From Gammaproteobacteria bacterium (GTDB lineage Bacteria; Pseudomonadota; Gammaproteobacteria; JAJPIJ01), in contig DATJVC010000007.1 in assembly GCA_035501935.1 (NCBI GenBank), positions 1 through 64,000 on the forward strand: DNA of 64,000 nucleotides, read 5' to 3'. Under the pieces are notes generated by a model, which did no database searches, was not told the origin of the DNA, and worked only from the letters and a program-made list of their open reading frames with translations. The position numbers were made by a program, and so were the translations under genes. Of this stretch, positions 54,356 through 63,954 are shown in pieces. Positions within the stretch are counted from its first letter, which is position 1. Each line of letters begins with the position of its first letter.

Positions 54356-56230
54356 ATGTGCGGCATCGCCGGTTGGTTCAGTCCCGCCCCGATCACTTCC
54401 GGGGAGGCGCTGCCGCAATTGCAAAACATGATCACCGCCATCGCCCACCGCGGACCGGATGGGCAGGGTTATGTTTGCACAGGTCACGCCGCGTTGGGCC
54501 ACGCGCGGCTGGCGATCATTGATTTGGAGGGCGGGCAGCAACCCCTCAAGGATCAAACACGCGATGTAACCATTGTGTTCAACGGTGAAATATACAACTA
54601 CCCGCTGCTGCGGCGGAATTTGCAGGCACGGGGTCATGTCTTTGCCACGCATTCGGATACTGAAGTGATCCTGAAACTTTATTTGCAGGAGGGCGTGCGT
54701 GGATTTGACAACCTGCGAGGCATGTATGCCTTCGCATTGTGGGATGGGGAACGGCAACGCGCATTTTTGGCGCGCGACCCGCAGGGAATCAAGCCGCTGT
54801 TTTACCGTTTCGACCATGGTCGCTTGAGTTTCGCCTCTGAAGCCAAGGCCATACTGGCCGGCGGACATGCCGGCGCGGAACTGGAGGAAGGAGCCCTGCA
54901 CTTGCTGATGAATTTTCGCTACCTGCCGGGTACACGGACACTCTTTCGGAGCATCGAACAGCTTCCCCCCGGGGAAATATTGCAATGGGATGCCGCCGGA
55001 CGGGTACAGCGTTCCGTGATCATACCTCCCGCTGCCGCTCCGTCAGCGGACATCCTCGCAGCGCTGGAAGAATCCGTTACAGTGCATCTGACGGCGGACG
55101 TGGAGGTGGCGGCATATCTTTCCGGCGGGATGGATTCCGCAGCCGTGGCAGCGCTGGCTGCGAAAAAAAAACCGGCGTTGCGCACATTCACCTTGCGGGT
55201 GGGTGATGACCCGCGCGAAGCGGATCATGCCGCCGAGACGGCGGCATTGCTGGGCATAAAAAACCAGGTGATGGACTGCCACGCGGATATGCATTCTCTG
55301 TTGCCGAAACTGATCTGGCATCTGGAGGCGCCCAAGGTGAACGCCGTGCAGGTGGCCCTTCTGGCAGGGCACACCGTTCGGCACGTGAAGGTGGCGCTTT
55401 CCGGCCTGGGCGGCGATGAGTTGTTCCTGGGCTACAATCTGCATAGATGGCTGGCACAGGCTCACACCTTGAGCCGGATCTGCCCCGCATTTCTCAGCAG
55501 GTCGCTGGGCAATATGGGCGGCGATGTAATCCGTCGCCTCCAAGGAGCGCCCTGGAGCGAAGCGGAGCGCGGGATGGGGATACTGGGCGTGATTCCAGAT
55601 TGGCCCCGAGCGTATGGTTTGATGCGCAACGTTTGGGATAGCCCGCTCCTGCGACGCCGGATATACGGGCCGCGCCTGCTCGATTCAACCCTGCCCGATG
55701 CGTTTGACGTCATCCGTGAACGCTGGCCAGGGCAGCGCGATCCGGTCATGGCAGCTGCGGACTACGAATGGCGTGAAAAAATGGTCAACGACCTCCTGTG
55801 GAACGAGGATCGCTGCAGTATGGCGGTGGGGCTGGAGGTGCGGGTACCCTTTGTCGACACTGTGCTGGCCTCCGCAGTCTCGCGTCTTGATCGCCGTGCC
55901 TTGATGAAGGGAGGCCGTCCTAAGGCCTGGTTGCGACGCCGCCTGCGTACACTGCTGCCGGCGCAGGTCATGCAGCGGCCCAAGAGCGGTTTTCAGGTCG
56001 ACGCGCCGCGTTTTTTCCATAAATTTCTTAGAACCATGGCTCACGACATTCTTTCAGAAGAAGCGCTACGCCGTCATGGCCTTTTCAATCCGCGCTTCGT
56101 GCGCCAGGTGATGGCGCTGCCGCCGGTGTCGCGTTTCCGCTGGCACTATTTCATGCTTTTTCTCATGCTGGGCATGCATCTGTGGATGGAACGATTCGTG
56201 ACTGCGAACGAACCGTCCTTGACCGTTTGA
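54356..56230 (+). CDS. Glutamine amidotransferase of the asparagine synthase (AsnB) family
   Basis: 624 residues. Cys2 of MCGIAGWFS is the Ntn glutaminase nucleophile, followed by IAHRGPDGQGY and FNGEIYNY. The synthetase half has the PPi loop YLSGGMDSAAVAALA (about 253-267) and SGLGGDELFLGYN. In glycan clusters such proteins amidate uronic acids or similar rather than make asparagine (context inference). ATG 54356 is chosen because Cys must follow Met1; the frame is open upstream but would bury it. Confidence 0.93.
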   Translation: MCGIAGWFSPAPITSGEALPQLQNMITAIAHRGPDGQGYVCTGHAALGHARLAIIDLEGGQQPLKDQTRDVTIVFNGEIYNYPLLRRNLQARGHVFATHSDTEVILKLYLQEGVRGFDNLRGMYAFALWDGERQRAFLARDPQGIKPLFYRFDHGRLSFASEAKAILAGGHAGAELEEGALHLLMNFRYLPGTRTLFRSIEQLPPGEILQWDAAGRVQRSVIIPPAAAPSADILAALEESVTVHLTADVEVAAYLSGGMDSAAVAALAAKKKPALRTFTLRVGDDPREADHAAETAALLGIKNQVMDCHADMHSLLPKLIWHLEAPKVNAVQVALLAGHTVRHVKVALSGLGGDELFLGYNLHRWLAQAHTLSRICPAFLSRSLGNMGGDVIRRLQGAPWSEAERGMGILGVIPDWPRAYGLMRNVWDSPLLRRRIYGPRLLDSTLPDAFDVIRERWPGQRDPVMAAADYEWREKMVNDLLWNEDRCSMAVGLEVRVPFVDTVLASAVSRLDRRALMKGGRPKAWLRRRLRTLLPAQVMQRPKSGFQVDAPRFFHKFLRTMAHDILSEEALRRHGLFNPRFVRQVMALPPVSRFRWHYFMLFLMLGMHLWMERFVTANEPSLTV

Positions 56231-56343
56231 TGTCAATTTACTCACAGTGCAAATCACGATGGCGAGAGATATGCAGCTGTGTGAAATTCGCCGGCCTGTT
56301 ATTGCAACACCGGTTCTGAGCTGAAAATTCCGGAACCACACTC

Positions 56344-57549
56344 ATGCCTGTTGTTTCGGTGGATTCGCAACACGAGGCGGTGGAGACAGATGCCGCGTCC
56401 GCATTGACCTCCACGCTGGCGTGGAGCCGGGCGCGCGATTACCACGGCCATACCAAGCACGATGCACTGGCCAGCCCGCTGCTTTGGGCATTGTGCAGGT
56501 GGGGCAAATGGCCGCGGCTGATCGCCATCCAGGCGGTGATGCGCAGCCCGGTCAACCTCCGATCGCTGCTGCAAGTGCCCAGGACCTGCAATCCCAAGGG
56601 ACTGGCCCTGTTCGTTCACGCATACCTGGATCGACACGCCGTGAGCGGGACACATTCCGATCTGGATGAAGCGCAGCGGCTGTTGCAACGATTGATGACG
56701 ATGAGTTCACCGGGTGCCTGGCATGGACTGGCCTGGGGCTATCCCTACCCATGGCAGGATTTGGGGTTCTTCGCACCCACGAACACCCCCAATGCCGTCG
56801 TCACGGCATTCGTCTGCGAGGCCTTCCTGCACGCCCATGCGACCACGGGCCGACGGGAATTTCTGGATACCGTGGCGCGGTCGATACCATTTTTTCTTGG
56901 GGATCTGCGCGTACTCAAGGACACGCCTGATGAACTCTGCCTATCCTACATGCCGGTGGACATGCGCATGCGGGTGATGGACGTGAGCATATTGATTGGT
57001 TCGGTGCTGTCCGGCTACGAGAAGCAGAGCGGTGATGACCGTCACCACGATACGGCCTGTCGGCTGGTGAATTACGTCGTACGCCGGCAGACAAAATATG
57101 CCGCCTGGTTTTACACCGATCCGCCGGCGGACTCCCCCATCCGCCATGACAATTACCATACGGGTTTCATCCTCGACGCCGTGTGGCGCCACATGCAGGC
57201 TACTGGCGATCGTAGTCACGAGGAGGCGTATCAAAGGGGCCTGCGTTACTATCATGATCATCTGTTCAACGCGGACGGTTCGCCCCGATGGATGAGTGAT
57301 CGTGATTATCCCCATGATATCCACGGCGCGGCACAAGGTATCATCACCTTTGCCCGCCACATGGAGGCATATCCCGGTACGGCGGAGAGAATCATGGCAT
57401 GGACGTTAAAGCGCATGTACCATCCGATTGGGCGGTTCTATTATCAGGAAATGCCCCGCTACCGGAAAAAATTCACATTGATGCGCTGGTGCAACGCGTG
57501 GATGGCACGGGCATTGGCGCACTATCTGCGCTGCAGGGTTGGGGTATGA
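56344..57549 (+). CDS. Alpha/alpha-toroid protein of the glycan cluster
   Basis: 401 residues, helical, without a signal peptide. Aromatic-rich repeats such as WHGLAWGYPYPWQDLGFFAP, DNYHTGFILDAVWRHM, YHDHLFNADGSPRWMSDRDYPHDIHGAAQ and MYHPIGRFYYQEMPRYR are typical of six-hairpin glycosidase-like proteins found in polysaccharide loci. Whether it is a hydrolase, lyase or epimerase is unknown. Its stop overlaps the start of the next methyltransferase gene by 4 bases. A 113-base gap without a convincing ORF precedes it. Confidence 0.75.
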   Translation: MPVVSVDSQHEAVETDAASALTSTLAWSRARDYHGHTKHDALASPLLWALCRWGKWPRLIAIQAVMRSPVNLRSLLQVPRTCNPKGLALFVHAYLDRHAVSGTHSDLDEAQRLLQRLMTMSSPGAWHGLAWGYPYPWQDLGFFAPTNTPNAVVTAFVCEAFLHAHATTGRREFLDTVARSIPFFLGDLRVLKDTPDELCLSYMPVDMRMRVMDVSILIGSVLSGYEKQSGDDRHHDTACRLVNYVVRRQTKYAAWFYTDPPADSPIRHDNYHTGFILDAVWRHMQATGDRSHEEAYQRGLRYYHDHLFNADGSPRWMSDRDYPHDIHGAAQGIITFARHMEAYPGTAERIMAWTLKRMYHPIGRFYYQEMPRYRKKFTLMRWCNAWMARALAHYLRCRVGV

Positions 57550-58328
57550 AGGCCATAGAGCCATTGCAACCAAAAGCGCGGGCGACATTGACGAGCGAAA
57601 TCCGCTCGTTCTGGTCCCGCAACGTCAATGCCGAAAGAATCATGGGCAGGGATGTTTCGCCCCATGCGCGCGGCTCGGAAGGCTATTTCCTGGATCTTCA
57701 GGAGCAGCGTTACCGTTCACACCGGCACTTGCTGCCATGGATTCGGGCCATGCGGCCGGGCAGGACGGTGCTTGAAATCGGTTGCGGCGTTGGACTGGAT
57801 AGCCATGTTATGGCACGGCACGGTTTGCAGGTGACCTCGGTGGATTTGACATTCGTCGGGGTGCAGACCGCCAAGCATCGCTTCGAGCGTGAAAACATGG
57901 CGGCGGCCTTCGCGGTGACTGATGCCTGCAAGCTCGCCATTGCAAGTGAGATGTTTGACTATGTGTATTCCTTTGGTGTTTTGCATCACGCGGCCGATAC
58001 CGAGCGCACGATCAAGGAGGTCTATCGCGCGCTCAAAAAAGGCGGTGAGGCACGCATCATGCTGTATCACCGGCGCTCGCTCAACGAACTGGTGCACCGC
58101 CTGCTGAGGGTGCCCTTTGAGGACAGGGACGAACTCTGTCCCGTGGTCCGGCGTTTCACAAGGCCGGAAATCCTGAAAATGTTCTCCGATTTCTCGCGTG
58201 TGGAGATAAGCGTCGAACATCTTTTTGGCGAGGGCTATGGCCTGCTGTTCCGGCTGACCCCGGGTTGGATCTACGGGTTGCTGTCGCGGTATTTCGGCTG
58301 GCACTTGATGATCGTGGCCATAAAATGA
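57546..58328 (+). CDS. SAM-dependent methyltransferase (class I)
   Basis: 260 residues. The SAM-binding motif is VLEIGCGVGLDSHVMARHG (about 75-93), followed by VTSVDLTFVGV and the motif IV-like FDYVYSFGVLHHAADTERTIKEVYRALKKGG. The C-terminal part has LHRLLRVPFEDRDELC. It probably methylates a sugar or lipid-linked intermediate; the target is unknown. The start was set at ATG 57546, which overlaps the previous stop; the longer upstream frame runs inside the toroid gene. Confidence 0.87.
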   Translation: MKAIEPLQPKARATLTSEIRSFWSRNVNAERIMGRDVSPHARGSEGYFLDLQEQRYRSHRHLLPWIRAMRPGRTVLEIGCGVGLDSHVMARHGLQVTSVDLTFVGVQTAKHRFERENMAAAFAVTDACKLAIASEMFDYVYSFGVLHHAADTERTIKEVYRALKKGGEARIMLYHRRSLNELVHRLLRVPFEDRDELCPVVRRFTRPEILKMFSDFSRVEISVEHLFGEGYGLLFRLTPGWIYGLLSRYFGWHLMIVAIK

Positions 58329-58341
58329 AACGAGCGGATAT

Positions 58342-59244
58342 ATGACTGCAACCTCAACCGTTACTACACGGTCACCCATGACCTTCGCGCGGCGCCTGCA
58401 GCTCTATCTTTCCATGATCCGCTACGGCAACGCCCACAACGAGGATTTCGCGCGCGAGCACGCGGATTTTTTCAAGGCCATGACGGCTTACTGCGGCAAC
58501 TGGCGGGGCAAACGTGCGCTGGATGTGGGCTGCGGGAAATCCTTCTGGCTGACGCTCCTGTTGCACAGCGCCGGCGCAGAGGCGACCGGCATAGATGCGG
58601 AAGTGACCGACCCGCACATCCATTTTCGAAAATATCTGGGTATTGCACGCCGCAACGGTGTGGAGCGCGCCCTGCGCACGTTGTTCTGGGATTACCGTTA
58701 CGCGCGCCCCTATTACCGGACTTTGGCGCGGCACGTGCCCTTTGCCCTGCAGTTCGTGGGAATCGACGTGCGTCCGATGGACGCCACGGCCCTGGATTTC
58801 CCCGACGATACCTTTGATGTGGTGGTGTCACACGAGGTATTCGAACACCTCCCCGATGTCTCCGCCACCCTGAAATCGTTGGCACGGGTACTGAAGCCGG
58901 AGGGACGCACTTACATCTACATCCATAATTACACCAGCCTGTCCGGCGGTCATCACATCGCCTGGAAATATCCGGATGTGGAACCATCCAACATTGTCCC
59001 CCCCTGGGATCATTTGCGCGCAAACCTCCATGCGGACATTCCTTCCTGGATCAACCGGAAGCGCGAACATGAATACCGTCCGATGTTCGAGAAGTACTTC
59101 GACATCCTCGACTGGTTTCCACTGGGCAAGGAGGGGCGGGCGTTGCTCACGCCGGCGCTGCGGAAGGAACTGGTGCAATACAGTGAGGATGAGTTGTTAA
59201 CGAAGGGTTTTGTAGTCGTGGCGAAGCCAAAAAAGACATCCTGA
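58342..59244 (+). CDS. SAM-dependent methyltransferase (class I)
   Basis: 300 residues. Motif I is ALDVGCGKSFWLTLLLHSAGA (about 54-74), with IDAEVTDPH after it, and motif IV is FDVVVSHEVFEHLPDVSATLKSLARVLKPEG. The C-terminal segment with SLSGGHHIAWKYPDVEPSNIVPPWDHLR is typical of glycan-cluster methyltransferases. The start may instead be ATG at 58378. It lies 13 bases after the previous methyltransferase. Confidence 0.86.
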   Translation: MTATSTVTTRSPMTFARRLQLYLSMIRYGNAHNEDFAREHADFFKAMTAYCGNWRGKRALDVGCGKSFWLTLLLHSAGAEATGIDAEVTDPHIHFRKYLGIARRNGVERALRTLFWDYRYARPYYRTLARHVPFALQFVGIDVRPMDATALDFPDDTFDVVVSHEVFEHLPDVSATLKSLARVLKPEGRTYIYIHNYTSLSGGHHIAWKYPDVEPSNIVPPWDHLRANLHADIPSWINRKREHEYRPMFEKYFDILDWFPLGKEGRALLTPALRKELVQYSEDELLTKGFVVVAKPKKTS

Positions 59245-59263
59245 AGATGAGCGGGATCGGCGG

Positions 59264-61444
59264 ATGAAACAAATACTCGAAAATTTCAAGACCGGCGTCT
59301 GCACCGTGGAGGAGGTGCCGGCGCCGATCAATCGTCCAGGCTTCGTGCTGGTGCGCAATCATTACTCGCTGATCAGCAGCGGGACCGAGGGCGGCACCGT
59401 CAAACTGGGGCAGATGAGCTTGCTGGGCAAGGCGCGGGCGCGACCCGAACAGGCGCGAAAGGTCATGCAGGTGGCGAAGCAGCAGGGCCTGTTGACGGCT
59501 TATCAGGTGGCTATGCGGGCGTTGGAGATGCCGGTTGCGCTGGGGTACAGCAGCGCCGGTGAGGTCATTGAAGCCGGGGAAGGCGTCGATGATCTGCAGC
59601 CGGGCGACGTGGTGGCCTGCGGTGGCGCCGGCTTTGCAAATCATGCCGAGGTGGTGAGTGTGCCGCGCAACCTCTGCGCCAAAGTGCCTGCTGAAGTTTC
59701 GTTGCACCACGCCGCTTTCACCACGGTCGGCGCGATCGCAATGCAAAGCGTACGCATCGCCCGCGCGCAACTGGGCGAAAATATCGTGATTATCGGCCTG
59801 GGGCTGGTGGGTTTGCTGACCAGCCAGATCCTGCGCGCAGCGGGCTGCCGCGTATTCGGCATCGACATCGATCCGGAGCGGACCACCTTCTTCCGCAGGC
59901 GGCATTACGGCGAGGCCGCAACGGACGGTGATCCCAACGTGCAGGAATTGGTACGGACCTGGACCCAAGATGCCGGCGCGGATGCCGTGATAATCACGGC
60001 GGCCACGGAGGACAACGGTCCGGTGGCCCTGGCTGGCGAACTTCTGCGGAGCAAGGGCCGCTGTGTGGTCGTGGGCCGCACCCCCATGACGGCGCCACGC
60101 GAAACCTACCTGTTCAAGGAACTGGAGCTATGCACCTCCATGGCATACGGCCCCGGCACGGGCGATCCCGTCTATGAGGTCGCGGGAATGGACTACCCGA
60201 TCGGCTACGTGCGCTGGACGGAGAACCGCAACATGACCGCCTTTCTCGGTCTGCTCGCAGATCACCGCCTGTCACTCGATGAACTGATCACGCACGAATA
60301 CAAGATCGATGATGCCGGCGCCGCCTTCGACCTGATCAGCGGCAGGACGGGCAACCGCTCCACGGCGGTGCTGCTGCGGTATCCATTTCATGAAACCGAT
60401 GTACGGCGACCTTTGCGACGTATTGCGCTGTCGGCACCGGAAGCGGCGGCGGGCAACCGCGGCGAGACGATGATGACCGCGGCCGTAAGCGTCGGAGTGG
60501 TGGGCGCCGGCAGTTTTGCCACCAATGAATTTCTGCCGCTGCTGGCGAAACAGCGCGGATTGCAACTGCGAGGCATTGCCTCGGCGACTGGCGTGCGGGC
60601 GCAGGCCCTGGGGAAGCGCCATGGTTTCGCGTTTTGTGCCGCTGACGCCATGGAGGTCATCAATGATTCCGCGACACAGGCGGTGTTTCTGCTCACCCGC
60701 CATGACACCCATGCGCCGCTGGCCGAGGCGGCGTTGCGTGCCGGCAAGCACGTGTTTGTGGAAAAGCCGCTGGCATTGAATATCGAGGAACTTGAACGTG
60801 TCGAGGCGGCATGGCGCGGCAGCAGCCGACAGCTCATGGTGGGTTTCAACCGCCGTTATGCGTCTCTGGCCTTGCAGATGCGCGGCGGGTTCGCGCACCG
60901 CGCGCAACCGATGTCCATTTCCTATTGCGCCAATGTAGGATACCGCCCCCCCGAACACTGGCTGCATGATCCGGCGATGGGCGGCGGCGTCATACTGGGA
61001 GAGGCGTGCCACCATATCGATTTTTGCATGTGGCTGGTGGACCGGCCGCTTGCCGGCATCCAGGTGTCGACGCTCGGCGCTGCCGGCGGCCTGATGTCAC
61101 GGGACAATGTGCACATAGAACTGCGATTTGAGGATGGCTCGCTGGCCCTCGTTCGCTACCTGTCCAATGGCTCCAGGGCCTACACCTCCGAACGTGTGGA
61201 AGTCTTCTGTGATAACCGCACCGCTGTCCTCACCGATTTCCGTCTGTTGGAACTGGCGCAGGGAGCGCGCGTGCACCGGCAACGGCGGTGGCTGCGGGCC
61301 GACAAAGGCCACGCCATGCAAATCGCCGCCTTTCTCGCCGCTCTCCGCGGTGGTGAACCTGTGGCATCTGACAGCTACCTCGCCTCGTCGCGCGTCACCA
61401 TCGAAGCGGCACGGCTGGCCACGTCCGGCAGTGGCATGGATTGA
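59264..61444 (+). CDS. Fused zinc-dehydrogenase-like and Gfo/Idh/MocA oxidoreductase
   Basis: 726 residues. Domain 1 (about 1-360) is an MDR-type alcohol dehydrogenase: ALGYSSAGEVIEAGEGV, QPGDVVACGG and a Rossmann motif IIGLGLVGLL. Domain 2 (about 405-726) is a Gfo/Idh/MocA dehydrogenase: VGVVGAGSFATNEFLPLL, KHVFVEKPLAL (the EKP motif) and GGGVILGEACHHIDF. Such two-domain oxidoreductases occur in surface polysaccharide loci. The linker near 380-405 is Ala/Gly-rich. It overlaps nothing; the next gene starts 8 bases after its stop. Confidence 0.93.
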   Translation: MKQILENFKTGVCTVEEVPAPINRPGFVLVRNHYSLISSGTEGGTVKLGQMSLLGKARARPEQARKVMQVAKQQGLLTAYQVAMRALEMPVALGYSSAGEVIEAGEGVDDLQPGDVVACGGAGFANHAEVVSVPRNLCAKVPAEVSLHHAAFTTVGAIAMQSVRIARAQLGENIVIIGLGLVGLLTSQILRAAGCRVFGIDIDPERTTFFRRRHYGEAATDGDPNVQELVRTWTQDAGADAVIITAATEDNGPVALAGELLRSKGRCVVVGRTPMTAPRETYLFKELELCTSMAYGPGTGDPVYEVAGMDYPIGYVRWTENRNMTAFLGLLADHRLSLDELITHEYKIDDAGAAFDLISGRTGNRSTAVLLRYPFHETDVRRPLRRIALSAPEAAAGNRGETMMTAAVSVGVVGAGSFATNEFLPLLAKQRGLQLRGIASATGVRAQALGKRHGFAFCAADAMEVINDSATQAVFLLTRHDTHAPLAEAALRAGKHVFVEKPLALNIEELERVEAAWRGSSRQLMVGFNRRYASLALQMRGGFAHRAQPMSISYCANVGYRPPEHWLHDPAMGGGVILGEACHHIDFCMWLVDRPLAGIQVSTLGAAGGLMSRDNVHIELRFEDGSLALVRYLSNGSRAYTSERVEVFCDNRTAVLTDFRLLELAQGARVHRQRRWLRADKGHAMQIAAFLAALRGGEPVASDSYLASSRVTIEAARLATSGSGMD

Positions 61445-61452
61445 AGGACGAT

Positions 61453-62388
61453 ATGGAACAGCAGCCGGTCGGCCCCGAGCAATACAACGCGGACTGGATC
61501 GCCAGCGCGTGGGGGGCGCGCGGCAACGAGGAACTCTTGCGTGAAGGCCCCATTCATCCGCGGCCGCGGGTGGCGCGTGCCATGGCGCTTTGTCATCTGT
61601 CGCCGGGACTGCGATTGCTCGATGTCGCCTGCGGCCGCGGCGAGGTGCCTGCCATTGCCTGCCAGCGGGGCGCTGAGGGCATTGGTCTGGATTACTCCGC
61701 GGATTCGATCACCTTTGCCGGCCGCGTACGCCAGGTTCACGGCCGCAGTGGGCGCGGTGCCATGCGGCTGGTGCGCGGCGATGCCACCACGCTGCCGTTT
61801 TGCGACGCGAGCTTCGATCGAGTGACCATGCTCGATATCATCGAACACCTGCATGCCCCGCAGCTGGAGGGCATGTTTCGCGAAGTGAGGCGGATACTGA
61901 AGCCCGAAGGTTTTGCCGTCATCCATACCCTGCCCAACCGGTGGGTATATGAGTTTGCCTACCCGCTGGCGCGCCGCCTGTATGGGCGCATCCCCGCGGA
62001 TCCGCGGAGCCTCCATGAGCGACAGATTCATGTCAACGAACAGGACATCGTGGGTCTCGCGGCAATGCTGAAACGCTGCGGGCTGAATTATCGTTTGTGG
62101 CTGGAGCAGCACATACCGGCGCAGGCCCGCTGGAATGCCGGCATCGATCGTTATCGGGACACGCGGGACAAGGTTTACCCCTTGATGGCGGGCGGTCTTG
62201 GCCATTTACTCGAAGCGTTGAGCTGGACACCGCTCAAGCTGTTATTGTGCAACGACATCTTTGGGATATTGTGGAAACAGGACCCGCCGCCTTCTGCCGC
62301 CGGCCCGCTGCCATGGGCGCTTGCCGAGCGGGCGCTCATTTGGATTCTAGACAGGCGATCAGGAAACGGAACGGGTATCCGCACGTAG
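61453..62388 (+). CDS. SAM-dependent methyltransferase (class I), third of the cluster
   Basis: 311 residues. Motif I is LLDVACGRGEVPAIACQRGA (about 54-73), with GLDYSADSITFAG; motif IV is FDRVTMLDIIEHLHAPQLEGMFREVRRILKPEG. A C-terminal extension carries HERQIHVNEQDI. GAAGGA precedes ATG 61453 by 3-8 bases, which decides against the TTG at 61441. Its last 30 bases overlap the end of the convergent UPF0104 gene. Confidence 0.88.
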   Translation: MEQQPVGPEQYNADWIASAWGARGNEELLREGPIHPRPRVARAMALCHLSPGLRLLDVACGRGEVPAIACQRGAEGIGLDYSADSITFAGRVRQVHGRSGRGAMRLVRGDATTLPFCDASFDRVTMLDIIEHLHAPQLEGMFREVRRILKPEGFAVIHTLPNRWVYEFAYPLARRLYGRIPADPRSLHERQIHVNEQDIVGLAAMLKRCGLNYRLWLEQHIPAQARWNAGIDRYRDTRDKVYPLMAGGLGHLLEALSWTPLKLLLCNDIFGILWKQDPPPSAAGPLPWALAERALIWILDRRSGNGTGIRT

Positions 62389-63318
62389 CAATAACCATAT
62401 TCCTGCGGGAAACCATGCCAGGATCAATACCAGCACCCGCAGCACGAGGTACGCTGACAGCACTGTCGCTGCGGGCAATTGCAGCACTCCAAACAACAGC
62501 ATGCCAGCGATCTCCACCGTACCGATGCCATTCACGCTGATCGGAACATACGCCACGAGTGAACTCGCGGCGGCGATCAGCGTCACCGGCAGCACGCCAA
62601 TGCCGCTCTCTCCGAATGCCCTGAACATGCACCAGTAGGCCCCGCCAGTAAGAAATATCTTGACCAGAGTGAACATGAAATTGAGCAGGACGCGAAGAGG
62701 GTTATGTCGGGCGGTGATGAGCAGTTCCCGCAGCGTGTCCGAGAGAAAAAGCCGGAATCTGGTCATATTGGGGGAGGGAGACTGCAGGGCCAGGACAATC
62801 AGCGCTGTCATTCCCGCAACCAGACCTGCGGCAGTCAACCAAAATCTGGCCTGCACTTCGTATTCAAAATGGGCCTGCCCCTTGCGGTAGCCATGCCACA
62901 CCAGCAGCAATCCGGCGACGGCGCAGGCGGTCATTATGACAATGGTGATTATCTTGTCGAGCAGACTGCGGCCGACGCTGATATGCCACGGCAGATGGCG
63001 CGCCCGGAGCAAGGCGGAAATCCCTGCAATATCACCGACCTGTCCGGGGATGATCAAATTCAGCGCCCAGCCCACCCAGTACACCGGCAGAAATGCCGAC
63101 CACGGCACCGTGCCGTCGCGGCCGATGAACAGATGTGAGTTACAGGCGCCTATCAGCGTTGACGACAGGATCAACGCTGCGCTCGCCGCCACCCATGCGG
63201 GCTCCAGTTGCGACAGCGCCGCCACGATCTGCCTGCCGTCCACCCTCACTATCAATGCCGCAAGGAGGGCGATGCCAACGAGCATGCGTCCATATCGGTG
63301 GCTGCGCGGCACGTTCAA
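62359..63318 (-). CDS. UPF0104/lysylphosphatidylglycerol-synthase-TM-like membrane protein
   Basis: 319 residues, about 8 membrane helices. Loop motifs match the flippase-like family: INLIIPGQVGDIAGI-type LNLIIPGQVGDIAGISALLRARHL (split around the GQVGD), VGRSLLDKIITIVIM, and LVAYVPISVNGIGTVEIAGML. It probably flips or transfers a lipid-linked precursor in the inner membrane. The start is TTG at 63318, overlapping the acyltransferase stop as TTGA; a GTG two codons later is possible. Its end overlaps the third methyltransferase gene. Confidence 0.85.
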   Translation of the reverse strand: MNVPRSHRYGRMLVGIALLAALIVRVDGRQIVAALSQLEPAWVAASAALILSSTLIGACNSHLFIGRDGTVPWSAFLPVYWVGWALNLIIPGQVGDIAGISALLRARHLPWHISVGRSLLDKIITIVIMTACAVAGLLLVWHGYRKGQAHFEYEVQARFWLTAAGLVAGMTALIVLALQSPSPNMTRFRLFLSDTLRELLITARHNPLRVLLNFMFTLVKIFLTGGAYWCMFRAFGESGIGVLPVTLIAAASSLVAYVPISVNGIGTVEIAGMLLFGVLQLPAATVLSAYLVLRVLVLILAWFPAGIWLLLRADTRSVS

Positions 63319-63938
63319 TCACTGATTTCGCTGATCACGGCCAGTGGATTGCCCGCGCAAAAAACATTGGCCGGCACATCCTGCCGCACCAATGAACAGG
63401 CGCCTATAACGGAATTTTCACCAATGCTCACGCCGTGCAGCACTACCACCTGCACGGAAATCCAGACGTTGCGCCCTATGCGCACGGACGCTGCGGCCAC
63501 ACCATCACCACCAAATTCACGCCGCCGCCGGGACAAGCTGTGCGCCGGCGTGTCGGTAATATAGGCGTCTGCGATATTGGACCAGTCACCAATCTCCACG
63601 CTTTGTGCGCACTGTATCGCGGCTCCATTCAGGCCGGCGTGATTGCCGAGTCGTACGACGGCATTCGCATTCAGGGTGCGGATGCACACTGGCTTGATGG
63701 CATTCCCGATGATTAGACAATCGTCGCCGAATTCGACGCGGCCGGGTCCTGAAATATACAGTGGCCCGTATACGCGTAATCCCCGGCCGGCGCGAAAACG
63801 TCGGCCAAGAAGGGCCAATTTGATCCGGTTCCACCACCCGGAAAACCAAGCTGCGACTGCCGGCAGGAGCAAATGAGGCTCGCGGCGCAATCGATCGATG
63901 CATCGGGAGAGTTCAGGATCAATCACGATGACAGGCAT
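63315..63938 (-). CDS. Hexapeptide-repeat acyltransferase (LbetaH family)
   Basis: 207 residues. Left-handed beta-helix hexads run from about 75 to 195 (VEFGDDCLIIGN, VRLGNHAGLNGAAIQC, VEIGDWSNIADAYI, VRIGRNVWISVQVVVLHGVSIGENSVIGACSLV), ending PANVFCAGNPLAVI as in NodL/CysE/WbbJ-type O-acetyltransferases. It may acetylate a sugar of the surface glycan. It runs opposite to the main cluster, coupled to the UPF0104 gene by a TTGA overlap. Confidence 0.88.
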   Translation of the reverse strand: MPVIVIDPELSRCIDRLRREPHLLLPAVAAWFSGWWNRIKLALLGRRFRAGRGLRVYGPLYISGPGRVEFGDDCLIIGNAIKPVCIRTLNANAVVRLGNHAGLNGAAIQCAQSVEIGDWSNIADAYITDTPAHSLSRRRREFGGDGVAAASVRIGRNVWISVQVVVLHGVSIGENSVIGACSLVRQDVPANVFCAGNPLAVISEISD

Positions 63939-63954
63939 CTCTTGCGGATTGGAC

